Assembly: GCA_020466095.1 (NCBI GenBank)
Contig: CM035806.1
Coordinates: forward strand, 126,846,393 to 126,910,392
Reading direction: 5' to 3'
Source of the DNA: Chlorops oryzae
Lineage: Eukaryota > Arthropoda > Insecta > Diptera > Chloropidae
Length of the DNA stretch: 64,000 nt
Positions 1 through 11,304 of the stretch are shown here, one piece after another. The position numbers and the translations under genes were made by a program. The notes under the pieces were generated by a model, which had not been told where the DNA came from, ran no database searches, and saw only the letters and a program-made list of their open reading frames with translations. How positions within the stretch are numbered: the stretch's first letter is position 1; each line of letters begins with the position of its first letter.

Positions 1-394
1 TTTACATACATTTTTGACTACGGCTACGAATTTGATTGTGCATAGAATTTAGCATTTTTGCTGAAAAAGCTTGATCAAAAAGTTATGTGGACAGGGTAGG
101 ACAAAAAACCATATCTATTTCTCCTTAATATTGAGTTTCCTTGATTATTTTTATGTTTTTCAAGCTTTTCATGGCATTTTATGAGTTTGGTAGATATTTT
201 ATATGTAATGTACTCGAAAATCTCCCAAAATTAAAATTAAAAGTGGCAATGCATTTCACCACAGCAGAGCTAAAGCCTTCGCTGCCATAGCGTGCTTCTC
301 TTTTCCTCATGCTATATGCCTATGTTGAAGCAGCGTAGCTCTAACACATTGCAGGGATTAGGAAGAAGAAGAGTTAGACCTATAGTACTATATG
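1..394 (+). mobile_element. Family A element, right part (cut by window edge)
   Basis: The right portion of the repeat present three times at 27294-30149; it matches those copies down to the terminal GAGTTAGACCTATAG-type inverted repeat ending at 394. The next bases (atttaaat, 395-402) continue the interrupted B-family sequence, which is seen without this insert at 57701-57716, so atttaaat is the likely 8-bp target duplication. No coding capacity is visible. The left end lies outside the window. Confidence 0.8.
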
Positions 395-522
395 ATTTAA
401 ATGCAATATTGAATACTGATTTGCGACGGTCGCAGATGCTCAAATGTACTCTAAAATGAAGGATCATCTCTACTTTGTTGTTTGCAACTTCAATTTTTGC
501 TAAAAAGGGTCATAATATAAAA

Positions 523-867
523 GGGGTATTTACAAAGGCGTTTGAAAATACGAAAGCCGGAAAATCGGAATATTTTAACTGCTTAAAAAGTTGTGAAAGA
601 TACAAAAAAAAGTTTAAACAAATTTTAAGAAGTCGAATTTTTTCCAATTTTCTGACTTTCTAACGTTTTTAACACGCCTTTGTGAATACAGTGAACTACG
701 GATAAATGCAACACGAATAAATGCAAAAACCTCACAAGTGCAAGGTGCTTTGAAGCCTTTTTTATGAGTTCCCATGAAAACATGCACGGATTATTGCAAA
801 GAACGCATAAGTGCACAACAATTAGAGCAAAAAACGTGTTGCATTTATCCGTACTCTACTGTACCCC
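523..867. mobile_element. MITE C, interrupted by MITE D
   Basis: Inverted-repeat element with ends GGGGTATT...AATACCCC and a subterminal motif of the form AAAGTCGGAAAATCGG that is repeated in inverted orientation. Related copies lie at 57959-58303 and 45902-46072. Non-coding. Interruption of B sequence is clear from the uninterrupted B copy near 31070; the target duplication is not clear. Confidence 0.6.
689..861. mobile_element. TA-flanked MITE D
   Basis: A 173-bp element with imperfect inverted ends (CAGTGAACTACGGATAAATG and its complement) directly flanked by TA on both sides (687-688 and 862-863), the signature of Tc1/mariner-type mobilisation. It sits inside MITE C. The same insertion is present at 58125-58297, so it predates the segmental duplication. 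Non-coding. Confidence 0.7.
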
Positions 868-1518
868 TAATGTTATGGCATTTTTAAAAATCGCAAATTC
901 TTCGACTTATTTTTGACAGTCAGCTGATTTTTACTCAACTTCACCACGCCATTGGGAGCCATATAGCATTTTGACAGGCTTTCCCATACTGTAATACTTG
1001 CTATAGATCATATATTACTATATGTGGCACTCCCAACAACAACCGAAATCCGTGGTGAATTAGTGATGCTAGAAATTTTTGAGCACTCGCGCAATTTTGT
1101 AACTAAACATAATTGCGTTGAACTTTCTTGATTTTGTCACCTTAGTATAAAACTTTTTTAGGTTTCAATGATAATTTATGCAATAATATACTCTTTTCAT
1201 TCAGAGGAGCTCTAAAAAGATGTAGTTTATGCATAATTTTGAGAAAGATTTTTCTTAAGTACTTGAGCCACTAAATATGTATCGATTTACAATTTTCAAA
1301 CATTTTTACAGCTCTAGGAAGGATGTGTTGTGTTTCTTAACCTTAAACAGCTGTTTTTGTTATTGTTTAAGATTTTATCAAATACAAATATTTTTAGTTC
1401 TGTGTTGTTCCAGATAAATGTTTTCGAACATTTTAAATATATGAAGCCTTTAAATTAGTCTCAACAGCTGTAAATAGTCAAAGCTGTTACGAGAGAAATG
1501 CTGGAAAGCTGCCAGGTA

Positions 1519-2803
1519 ACAGGTTGGCTGATAAGTCTGACACATAGATGGCGTCGCTAGTATTAAATGCATATTATTTTTATATAGTGGCAACCTTCAA
1601 ATGATTCGTGTCAAAATTTGACGTCTGTAAGTCAATTAGTTTGTGACATAGAGCGTCTTTTGTGAAGCAACTTTTGTTATTGTGAAAAAAATGGAAAAAA
1701 AGGAGTTTCGTGTTTTGATAAAATACTGTTTTCTGAAGGGAAAAAATACAGTGGAAGCAAAAACTTGGCTTGAAAATGAGTTTTCGGACTCTGCCCCAGG
1801 AAAATCAACAATAATTTATTGGTATGCAAAATTCAAGCGTGGTGAAATGAGCACGGAGGACGGTGAACGCAGTGGACGCCCGAAAGAGGTGGTTACCGAC
1901 GAAAACATCAAAAAAATTCACAAAATGATTTTGAATGACCGTAAAATGAAGTTGATCGAGATAGCAGAGGCCTTAAAGATATCAAAAGAACGTGTTGGTC
2001 ATATCATTCATCAATATTTGGATATGAAAAAGCTCTGTGCAAAATGGGTGCCGCGCGAGCTCACATTTGACCAAAAACAACAACGTGTTGATGATTCTGA
2101 GCGGTGTTTGCAGCTGTTAACTCGCAATACACCCGACTTTTTGCGTCGATATGTGACAATGGATGAAACATGGCTCTATCACTACACTCCTGAGTCCAAT
2201 CGGCAGTCGGCTGAGTGGACAGCGATCGGTGAACCGTCTCCAAAGCGTGGAAAGACTCAAAAGTCCGCTGGCAAAGTAATGGCCTCAGTTTTTTGGGATG
2301 GGCATGGAATAATTTTTATCGATTATCTTGAGAAGGGAAAACCATCAACAGTGACTATTATATGTCGTTATTGGAGCGTTTGAAGGTCGAAATCGCGGCA
2401 AAACGGCCCCATATGAAGAAGAAAAAAATGTTGTTCCACCATGACAACGCACCGTGCCACAAGTCATTGAGAACGATGGCAAAAATTCATGAATTAGGCT
2501 TCGAATTGCTTCCCCACCCACCGTATTCTCCAGATCTGGCCCCCAGCGACTTTTTCTTGTTCTCAGACCTCAAAAGGATGCTCGCAGGGAAAAAATTTGG
2601 CTGCAATGAAGAGGTGATCGCCGAAACTGAGGCCTATTTTGAGGCAAAACCGAAGGAGTACTACTAAAATGGTATCAAAAAATTGGAAGGTCGTTATAAT
2701 CGTTGTATCGCTCTTGAAGGGAACTATGTTGAATAATAAAAACGAATTTTGACAAAAAAATGTGTTTTTCTTTGTTAGACCGGGGACTTATCAGCCAACC
2801 TGT
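1519..2803 (+). mobile_element. Himar1-like mariner, copy 1 (irritans subfamily)
   Basis: A complete 1,285-bp mariner. The left end ACAGGTTGGCTGATAAGTC and its right complement are inverted repeats of the Himar1 type, and TA lies at 1517-1518 and 2804-2805. The left terminal repeat has lost a few bases relative to copy 2 (aagtctgac versus aagtccccggtctgac). It is inserted in the non-coding 3' portion of P copy 1. The allied site in P copy 2 keeps only an excision footprint (59486-59492). Confidence 0.95.
1691..2736 (+). pseudogene. Mariner transposase, inactivated
   Basis: A DD34D mariner transposase of about 348 codons, nearly identical to Himar1 as I know that family. The N-terminal helix-turn-helix region (from MEKKEFRVLIKY) is intact. 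First catalytic D is in VTMDETW, the second in the FHHDNAPCH context (copy 2 has HQDN), and the third in SPDLAPSDFF. Two lesions inactivate it: a single A missing from an A-run near 2340 shifts the frame, and a CAA-to-TAA change at about 2665 stops it 23 codons before the family's usual end. Start chosen at the ATG at 1691, which matches the family N-terminus. Confidence 0.93.
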
Positions 2804-3559
2804 TAAGTGTTTGCAGTCGAATAATATATTTCATGCAATTCTTCCAACAGGAAAACTTGGATTTTTAGCTGAACTGGAGAATTTCGAATTGGATAAGGTC
2901 TCCATACTGACGGAAGAATAGAAGGAAATTGAAGCATCACCTTGAAAAACGTTATAAGCGAAAAATTTCACATGTTTGAAACTTTGTCCAGTCAGTCGGT
3001 GCTAAGTCATTTCACTTCTTTAAAGTCGGAAAGTGTTGAGAAATGTCCAAGCATTAACCAAATTGGAACATTTTTTATAATGGCTAAAAGGGCCGAAATA
3101 TTTTTGAAAGTGAAAGTTCGAAAACTAGGTTCAAAAAATTTGTCGCTTACAACGTTTTTCGAGGCGATGTTCAATTAAAAATGAAAATTATTAATGCATT
3201 GAAGTGCTCAGCAGCTTTCAGGATGAAAGCAATCCGCTTTTCTTTCATACTTACTGCTTACACTTTTTTAAAGCACACAAGATTTAAATTTTATTAAAAT
3301 GTCTATTCAAAAATTTGCATTTCCACGCCACCCAAGAGGTATGCAAATGGCGCGTTGACCGTTTTTTAAGGTGGTTGGTTCCCCAGTAGGCCTATATCCA
3401 CCAATACTTAAAAACTAGGTGTTTTAAATATAAAAACATGCAAAACTAAAATACTGCAATATTCGCAGTTACTACGCAAAAATAAATTGTAAAATAAAAA
3501 TATCACATTGAATGTAAAGCAAAACTTAAATAAAATAAAATAAAATAAAATATCACAAT

Positions 3560-6060
3560 TAAGAATTATTTTAAGAATTTTGTCATTAAAATTACAGTAT
3601 TTCAATTTTCTGTTATAAAACCTAATAACATACAATATTCTAACCCGTATTACAGAAGCTAAAAATTTTTGGGGATCGTTTTTTTCGCAGCATTTGTAGG
3701 GATCTACGGTCACCAGTTGGTGAAAAAAATATTGGCTCAGATTTTTCCTGTGGCCGTTGTGATCAAAAAGCTCTAGGAACTTTTGCTCAAGGGAACGGAC
3801 ATATGTAATAAAGTTTTTTGGTGCTTTAAACATCTCAAAATCGCAGTGTTTTTTTCGGACGAAAAATGAAAATTAAGACTTTCGTTTTCACTAATAAGTA
3901 GTGTCCGACCGAAGGTGGATTTTTAGCCGAAGCCGAACAATCGGCAGAGTTGAAGACTTCGGCCGAAGACCGAAGGCCGAAGCCGAATGCAAAACATTTT
4001 ACAGTAAGGAAACAAAATCAGTCTTTATTCATTTGACAAGCACAAAAAACAAAATAACACCTCAGTAACAAAAACAAAAAAACTTAATAATCAAAATTAA
4101 AAAGCTTTATATTATAAGCTTAAAATAGCAGCTTATCAGCATTTTTTCCGAGGAGATTTGATCGTCGTTCAGTATACAGTTGACCGGCAGCGCTAAAGAG
4201 TTGTTCGCTGGCCACGCTTGTTGGAGGGGCAGATAAATATTTCTCGGCCATGCGTTTAATGTTGAAAAATTTTGTGCAATTGTGCAAAAATTTACGGCAA
4301 TAATTCACTAGTGTAAAAGGTCTCAATGAAGCAATTGAAAATCTATCGTGACTTTTTTACTTCCATTAAAATGCAAAAATATTCGGCTAATATATTCGGC
4401 TTTTTCCAGCCGAAGCCGAAGCCAAAGCCGAAGCCGAAGATTAAGAATTGACCGATTATGCCGATTACCGAAGCCGAAGCCGAACATTCGGTCGGACACT
4501 ACTAATAAGCTCAGCTGCCTCTGAGCAAATGTGCATTTTACGAAACTTGGAGTAAAACCAACCACATGCATAATTAAATGCATTTTCCTGCAAACAAAGA
4601 AAAGGCTCGTCATTGAGCTTGAACTGAAATTGCTGCATAAAGGTCCGTTGAGGCGAAACTAAGCTTTGAAAATTTTCCCATGCTCCTATCGAATTTTCCT
4701 TCTGTTGGGAGTTAATGTGGTTGGTATTGAAAAAGGGTCCGTCTTCACAAAACTTTTCAGGTTCGCAATTACCGCGTTTGACCGTATATAATAAATTTAG
4801 ACCCCAGCGCTTTTGAAAAAGCCTCGAAAACAAATACGCGGTTATTCTACCCCCTTGACCCCCCCGAGATCTAATTTTCCCAAAGAAATGTTCTAAGCCG
4901 TCTTGGTTAAGTTTTCTAGTAAAAACATATGGAAACCCAAATATTCCCACAAAAGTAAAAGGCTATTTATGTTCAAAATCCACCCATCTATATAAGAAAA
5001 AGTATTTTTAATATCTGAGCCATTTGCACTATGAATCTTCATGGAATTGAGTAATTGTCTTGCGCTAAGCAAGAAATCTTTCTGTTGAACGGACCCACAA
5101 AACGCCTTTTTAAAAGTTGTCATGCAATTTGAAGCTCTACTATTAAAAATGTCAAAAATATAATTTATAAATAAAACAAAAGGCCCCGTGTTGGGAAGCG
5201 TACGATCTTGTGAGCTTTCTAAAGTTCCTGAGCTATATAAAGTATTTAGCCCTGCCGCTACTGTATTGCTAAAAATTTGACTAGCTAAACAGACTTTCAT
5301 TTTTTGAAAATTGTTGGGCCTAATATGTTCTAACTTAAGCTTAGGAGCACAACGAACTACAAGTTGGGAATCAATATTAAAAAAAGTAACTATGTCAATC
5401 CAGCTGACATCCGCGGAATCGAAGTTTATAATGTTTTTCCTATTCTGAAAACAATTCCTAGTACTTTTCAGTAAATGTGGTGCGTCAAAGAAGAAGAAAA
5501 TTTTTGAAGAACCTACATTAAAAAAAGGACGATCTATTGAATCTCCTAAATTTTAAGCTAGGCCCACAAAATTTTTGCCTTGGTCACATACAAAATGACA
5601 AGGCACTAAACCTATTTCTTCAAGGTGTCCTACGGCTTCTAGTACATATTTTTCTAAAACATTGCTTTTACAAGGCCCACTAGTAAAAAAATAGGCAAAT
5701 GGCTGTCGCCAAAATTCCCCACCTATGCTTTGCACCATCAAAGTTAATACACTAACATCATGTTTGCTGTTCTATTTTCATCGCCGAAATCCTCCAAACC
5801 AACTATTTTGTCGAGCGTTATATCGAAGACAAGGAATTTTTTCAGTGACATTTCATCACATGAAATTGAAACAAATTTTTGCTCTGACGTTAGGATTTTT
5901 ACGCGGAATTCTAAGGCTCTCAAAGAAGTTGAATTAAAACCTGGATCTTTTGGCCAATCTGAAACGTATCGACGAAGAACACGCTCAGAAGGCAAATGAA
6001 ATTTTTCTTTCAAGTACCGATATGCGGACGGGGACAAGAAAAATATTCCTAATGCTAAAT
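3560..6060 (-). pseudogene. P-element-type (THAP9-like) transposase, copy 1, broken
   Basis: Read from 6060 downwards: a region with ISCDEMSLKK (first catalytic D) and VGLEDFGDENRT, then VCDQGKNF, FFDAPHLLKSTRN (second D), DGLEHFFGKIRSRGG (E), and after the hAT insertion the C-terminal HRKNLSQYFFHQL block. The order and motifs fit P/THAP9 transposases. Breaks include a frame change near 5742, an in-frame stop near 5555, a deletion of about ten bases near 4940 absent from copy 2, and the hAT insertion at 3899. The THAP DNA-binding domain is absent because the element is truncated at about 6060. It cannot encode a working enzyme. Confidence 0.88.
3899..4501 (-). mobile_element. Non-autonomous hAT element inside P copy 1, with a hAT dimerisation-domain remnant
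   Basis: A 603-bp insertion with ends TAGTGTCCGACCGAA in inverted orientation and a perfect 8-bp duplication ctaataag (3891-3898, 4502-4509), splitting the P transposase gene. Its minus strand (about 4120-4326) encodes a peptide with AEKYLSAPPTSVASEQLFSA followed by RRSNL, which is the C-terminal hAT dimerisation signature. The terminal and subterminal sequence is rich in repeats of the CCGAAG/TTCGGC type. This is an internally deleted hAT that kept only the end of its gene. The same insertion is in P copy 2. Confidence 0.9.
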
Positions 6061-6070
6061 TTCTAATGCT

Positions 6071-6573
6071 CAGTGGTTATTGAGGGAAATATGCTAGGTA
6101 AGCATCTTCAAAGGTGTATTTGGACCACTAATCATGGTCCGCCCACTCTGATTAATGCATCATTTTAAAGGGGAAGAACTAAGCTTTATTTAAAAAAAAA
6201 ATATAAAAATAAAAACAATGACGTCTCTCCTAGAAAATCAAGAAATAAAACTAAAATGCCAAATTTTTCTCATTTACCGTTATCGTTTTTTTTGTATTGT
6301 TTTCGAAAAGTTCAGACAATTTTTTCTAGGAAACATTCGAAAAATTTTTGAAGCGAGGCGATTTTAGCCCCATTGTAATTCAATGAAATATGTTCTTCGA
6401 AGCAATAACCTAAACTTTGACACCCTGTATCTCGGCACCCTGTGATTAAAATTTACTTTTTTTTTTTGCACATTTAACGTACTCTTACATCTTAACAGCT
6501 GTACCAAGTTTCATCCAAATCGGAGAGAAAAAATTTTGCCGGTGGTACACTTGACGTGTTTTGCCCCATATGC
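6071..6573 (+). repeat. Single arm of foldback family U
   Basis: About 500 bp matching the right arm of the large palindrome at 50453-51540, from CAGTGGTTATTGAGGG to ACGTGTTTTGCCCCATAT. Only one arm is present and it abuts the truncation point of P copy 1. Because the complete palindrome lies in intron 1 of P copy 3, this arm may mark a rearrangement within a P element. Non-coding. Confidence 0.75.
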
Positions 6574-6583
6574 GATATATTTC

Positions 6584-6665
6584 TGTAATAGAAATCGTAT
6601 ACAACAGACAGATTTTCCGGTCCATTGAAGTCTGTTATAAACGATTTCCACTGTACATACATCAT
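6584..6665. repeat. Short imperfect hairpin
   Basis: The stretch around tctgtaatagaaatcg pairs with cgatttccactgtacat in inverted orientation across about 80 bp. It is followed at 6668-6717 by 50 bp also found at 13028-13077 (part of element H). No coding content. Confidence 0.4.
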
Positions 6666-6717
6666 ATATGAATGACTGCGTCTGAACGAGTAGTTTCGCA
6701 ATCGTGTTTCACGAAAC

Positions 6718-6915
6718 CATATATAACTATATATGTCACTCAGGAGCCGTTTCTATTTTGGCTCTTTTCAACACGGTCTTGGGTACCCACCAAAATGAGC
6801 ATTTTTCACTTAGGTACTCACCAAAAGTATTTCTCTCTCGCTCTTTTTTTGCCTGCCGAGTAACATCTCTTTCTAACTGGCGCGAAATGTCCCAAAATCT
6901 ATGAGAGTGACATAT
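6718..6915 (+). mobile_element. MITE F, copy 1 (right end shortened)
   Basis: Starts CATATATAACTATATATGTC and contains the family core (CAGGAGCC..., GCCTGCCGAGTAACATC, GAGTGACATAT). The right inverted end is missing its last 15 or so bases. Flanks cacgaaac (6710-6717) and cacgaaat (6916-6923) form a nearly perfect 8-bp duplication. The left flank is the same sequence as that of copy F4 (13078), so this copy probably travelled with its host repeat rather than inserting independently. Non-coding. Confidence 0.75.
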
Positions 6916-6923
6916 CACGAAAT

Positions 6924-7860
6924 CTATGTTACGCACTGTTGCAGCGTGCGAATTATTGTAATTGGTTTAGCTAAGAATAAAATTTTTCCGAAATTTGATT
7001 TGCAATTATTATTAAATAATTTTACCCTCTTTTCAAAACGTGTAAAGGGTTTTTAAATTCATTTGTAAGTTTCGATGATATTAAGTAAAATGTCCGCTAC
7101 GCACGCGTTACAAAATATCTCCTTTAAAAATTTTATGTCAGCTTCTATCTGAAATTTCTGTGAATTGACTTCAGATAGAATTTTCATATTTTTTAACAGC
7201 TATAAGAGGTTATCCTAGATTACACTAGTAGCTATGTTATTTGAGAAAAAAAATTATAAAACAACTTTTTTTAACTTTAAGCTCCGTTACGCACATGTGA
7301 CATCCGTTACGCACTGTTACACCATGTGTTCATATATAAAACCTTGAAATTCCTTACATTCTCTAATTTTGTTTATAATCTCTTTTATTGGAAATGGAAA
7401 AAAAAAATGTTTCGCACTTTCTTTCCACCCAATTTCTAAAATTTTTGCACGTTTGTATTGAATATTAGTACTGGGATCATGTATTTATGTGCACTTGCTT
7501 TTTTTAATTATCTCAAATAGTAACCCTTTGCTTTTAAAAATTTTTATTTTGAATAAAAGCTAATACCTGAAGGTATTTTTTAAAAATTGGTTAAAAATCG
7601 GTTAAATGAACTATCATCAGTCATTTTTTTCATCTTTATACCATAATTACTTTTTGAGATATAAAATTTTGAAAAAAAAGTCTTATCAAAAGGGATTTTT
7701 CAAGAATATCTCAAGGACACTCTGCAAAAGAAACTTAAATATTGGTTCCTGGAGTGTTTTGAGGTTAAACTTAACATGTGCGTAACCCGTAAAATATTTT
7801 TCAATACAGATATTAAAAAAAAAATTGTCAATCAGCTTTACCGTCTCAAAATCCACACAT
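6924..7860. other. AT-rich unassigned stretch with repeated GTTACGCAC motifs
   Basis: No supported gene. The motif (C)GTTACGCAC or its variants occurs near 6930, 7095, 7285, 7310 and, inverted as GTGCGTAAC, near 7780. This spacing over about 850 bp suggests a non-autonomous element with internal copies of a binding motif. I could not identify its ends. Confidence 0.4.
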
Positions 7861-7861
7861 A

Positions 7862-8053
7862 CAGGTGTGTGATTGGATTCCCAGGAATTCATTTCCCCGG
7901 GAAATTGAAATAAATACTCGGGAATTTAAATATTTTCGAAATTTTTTAATTCAAAAATTTTATCGTATGTTATAGCCGCTCTTTTGTTTTTGACAATGTC
8001 ATTTCTTTCAAAATAGCCATACATTCTTCAAAATATTGGAGGAACGAAATTCC
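7862..8053. repeat. Repeat N, copy 1
   Basis: About 190 bp containing GGGAATTTAAATATTTTCGA and AATATTGGAGGAACGAAATT, found again in inverted orientation at 17511-17740. Its right edge coincides with the 5' truncation point of the Jockey-type LINE. Boundaries are approximate; no coding content. Confidence 0.55.
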
Positions 8054-8607
8054 CTTTCCCTAAAATATGTGAAGAGCCGCACAAACGAAATGGGCCTGTC
8101 CAATGCAACAATTGCCAAGAATTCGGGCATACCAAAACCTACTGTACTCTGCGTACAGTGTGTGTTATATGTGGCGAACTACACCACAGTTCAGTGTGCA
8201 ATAAAAAAACTCAAAACGATCACAACTTAGTTAAATGTAGCAACTGCCAGGGAAATCATACTGCAAATTATCGTGGCTGCCCAGTTTATAAAAATCTTAA
8301 GCAGCGTCTAGATATTCGAAAGCAAATAGTTCGCAATCCAATCGGAAATATTTTTGTCCCTGAAATGGCGCCAACTCCGAATATCGGTAAGGCTCCTTTT
8401 ACACCAGGTATATCCTACGCCAACGCGTTGAAATCTGGAATTCCATCCAACCAGTACTCACCTTCACACTCACATAGCAATCTTGAGTTGATGATTTCAA
8501 CTCTTACTCAAAGCATTTCTCAGTTCATGCAGGCAATGCAAAGTTCTCTCGATAGTATTGTGCAAATGCAGAGTAAGTTATTGACAGCTCTTTTATCTAA
8601 AATATGA
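8054..8607 (+). pseudogene. LINE ORF1 (gag-like, CCHC zinc knuckles), 5'-truncated
   Basis: The reading frame gives successive zinc knuckles: CNNCQEFGHTKTYC, CVICGELHHSSVC and CSNCQGNHTANYRGC, followed by a Pro/Ser-rich tail and a hydrophobic heptad-like C-terminus ending at TGA 8605-8607. This is the nucleic-acid-binding half of a Jockey-type ORF1 protein. The N-terminal half is missing because the element starts here. Confidence 0.85.
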
Positions 8608-11273
8608 CCTGTTTAAAAATTTGTGCATGGAACTCAAACGGCTTAAGTCGGCATAAGCAAGAAATTCAAAATTTTTTAATTCGAGAAGCTGTTGATGTAA
8701 TGCTTCTCTCAGAAACTCATTTAACCAATAAATGTTTTTTTTAAATTCCTGGATACATATTTTACCAAACAAACCACCCAGATGGCAAAGCACATGGTGG
8801 TACGGGCATTCTTATTCGTAATAGAATAAGGCATGCCCATATGGGATCGTATGCAACAGCTTTTATCCAAGCGTCTACAATAAATGTACAACTTAACAAT
8901 ACAAATTTGGCAGTTTCATCAGTATACTGCCCTCCTCGCTTTAATATAACCGAAAGTATGTTTATTGATTTTTTCAACACTCTAGGTGATAAATTTATAG
9001 CCGCTGGCGATTATAATGCAAAGCATCCCTTTTGGGGTTCTCGTCTTTGCAATCCAAAGGGATCACAATTATACAGGGTAATCACCAATAGGAGTAATAA
9101 TTTCGACTTTGTATCACCTAGACAACCTACATACTGGCCAACAGATCCAAATAAAATCCCAGACCTTATAGATTTTGGCATTTTAAGGGGCATCAAAAGA
9201 GAATCCATATCAGCTCAAGTATCACTTGATCTCTCCTCTGATCATTCCCCAGTGATATTCCTTTTGAAAGAAAGACCAACTCTAGCTGAGTTTCCACACA
9301 GGTTAACAAATCCCAATACTAACTGGCTTAAATATAAAAAGTATATAAGCTCACATATACACACAAATTACAAAATTGAAAGTAAAAAGCATATCGATGA
9401 TGCTGTTACAGTATTTAGTACAATGCTATCCATAGCAGCAGAAAATTCTACGCCAAAGTATATCCATAAAGAAACGAATCCTTTGACAAATACTGAAATC
9501 GAACATCTCGTAGCTATTAAAAGAAGATGCAGGAGGGAATGGCAACAAACCCGATCCCCAGCATCTAAATATAGACTTAGGGAAGCTGAAAAAAAGCTAA
9601 AAGCAGCTCTTTTGAAGGAAAAAGAACTTAACAAACATAACTTTGTACAAAGTCTTTCTCCAAGAGGCAATAACAAAACATCTCTATGGCGAGCAAGCCG
9701 ATGTCTTAAGACTCCAGTTGAAAGTGAATCCCCTCTTAGAGATTCTAAAGGTGGGTGGGCGCGAAACGATGAAGATAAAGCCGCAGTATTTGCTAAGCAT
9801 CTGAACAAGGTATTCCAACCGAATCCAAGTAAAGGGTTCTATCCTCTTCCACCACAGCCTGATAACAATCAGCAAATTAATATACAAATAACTCCTAGTG
9901 AAGTAGTTGACGTCGTCAAGAAAAAATAAGTCTGCAAAAAAGCTCCAGGGCATGACTTTATTACTCCCAAAATGATTAAATGCTTACCTTTTGTAGCAGT
10001 ACAGTTCATAACAGGCCTTTTCAATGCAATTATAATGTATGGATATTTCCCAAAACAATGGAAGAGATCAGTTATTACAATGGTACGAAAACCAAGAAAA
10101 GACCCTACACAAGCTTCATCATATAGGCCAATTAGCCTCCTTCCTTGTCTTTCCAAACTTTTCGAACAGCTTCTGATTTTAAAATTGTCGCCATTTGTGC
10201 TACAGCAAAACATAATCCCCTCTCACCAGTTTGGATTTAGGGAAAAACACGGCACAATTGAGCAAGTAAATAGAATCACAAATGAAATTAGAACTGCATA
10301 CGAGCAACGTGAGTACTGCACTGCGGTATTTTTGGATGTTCAGCAAGCATTCGACAAAGTTTGGCATGATGGGCTTAGATATAAAATTAGACACTTTCTT
10401 CCACAAAACGTACATGCAGTTCTAGGATCTTACTTGAACAATAGAAGATTTCAAGTTAAACAAAATTCAATTATAACAAAAGAATTCGAAATTAATGCCG
10501 GAGTCCCGCAAGGGAGTGTTGCGGGTCCATTCTTATATCTTATATTTACAGCCGACATTCCTATCAGTCAGCATCTTGTCACATCGACGTTTGCCGATGA
10601 TACAGCATTCTTAAGTAGACACAAGAACGCGATGATAGCGGCCAACCAGCTCCAAACGCATTTGAATGAAATCCAAACTTGTCTATCTCGCTGGCGTATT
10701 AATGTCAACGAACAAAAATCTCATCACATAACATTTACACTAAATAGAGGTATCGCTCCAGACGTATACTTAAACAACAATCGAATCCCTCAAGTTGAAG
10801 AAGTAACTTATCTCGGAATTCACTTGGATAGAAGACTGACTTGGCGCAAACACATCGAAGCAAAGAGAACACAAATGAAACTCAAAGCTGTTAGTCTGCA
10901 CTGGCTACTGAATAGTCGCTCCCCTCTAAAACTTGACTATAAAATCCTCTTATATAATCAAGTTATAAAACCGATATGGTTGTACGGTTTACAACTGTAT
11001 GGAAACGCCAGCGCATCAAATATCGATATACTTCAAAGAGCACAATGAAAAATTCTTAGATCTATTACGGGTGCACCTTGGTTTGTTAAAAACGAGCACA
11101 TCCATAGAGACCTCAACATAGAGATGGTTAAATGCGAATTTACAAAGGCCAAACTAAAATATTATCATAAACTGGAAACTCATATAAATCCTCTCGCTAG
11201 AGGACTTGCAACTACATCTTCTCGCTCAAGATTAAAAAGAAACGACCGACCAGCAATCCAATCTGGCCTCTAG
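8604..11273 (+). pseudogene. LINE ORF2: endonuclease and reverse transcriptase, three nonsense codons
   Basis: 889 codons in one frame, the usual size for Jockey-clade ORF2. The apurinic-like endonuclease opens with CAWNSNGLSRHKQEI, LLSETH, AAGDYNAKHPFWGS and SSDHSPV. Reverse transcriptase motifs follow: SYRPISLLPCLSKLFE, VFLDVQQAFDKVWH, GVPQGSVAGP, FADDTAFLS and VTYLGIHLDRRLTW. In-frame stops lie at 8742-8744 (in a T-run), 9927-9929 and 11046-11048; the true end is TAG 11271-11273. No frameshift was seen. The ATG overlaps the ORF1 stop, which supports this start. Confidence 0.92.
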
Positions 11274-11304
11274 CAGTCCTCCGCTTAACTCGTTCATACA
11301 GCAT

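Larger units (their letters stand above)
395..1000 (-). mobile_element. Family B element, partial, first copy (B0)
   Basis: Reverse complement of the left half of the complete B element at 54855-55899, ending with the B terminus CATACTGTAATACTTG at 985-1000. It is interrupted by a family A insertion at its inner edge and carries MITEs C and D. The same arrangement is repeated at 57170-58439. Exactly 8 bp (ctatagat) separate this end from the P-element end at 1009. Confidence 0.75.
1009..6069 (-). mobile_element. P-superfamily transposon, copy 1, 5'-truncated
   Basis: The minus strand encodes fragments of a P/THAP9-type transposase (about 3560-6060) followed by roughly 1 kb of 3' sequence, excluding later insertions. 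I place the 3' terminus at 1009, where CATATATTACTATATGTGGC begins 8 bp from the B0 end. The 5' part, with the THAP exons, is missing: homology to copy 2 (58448-64000) stops near 6060 and foldback sequence follows. A mariner (1519-2803) and a hAT derivative (3899-4501) are nested inside. The exact terminus is inferred from its likeness to the F MITE ends. Confidence 0.7.
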
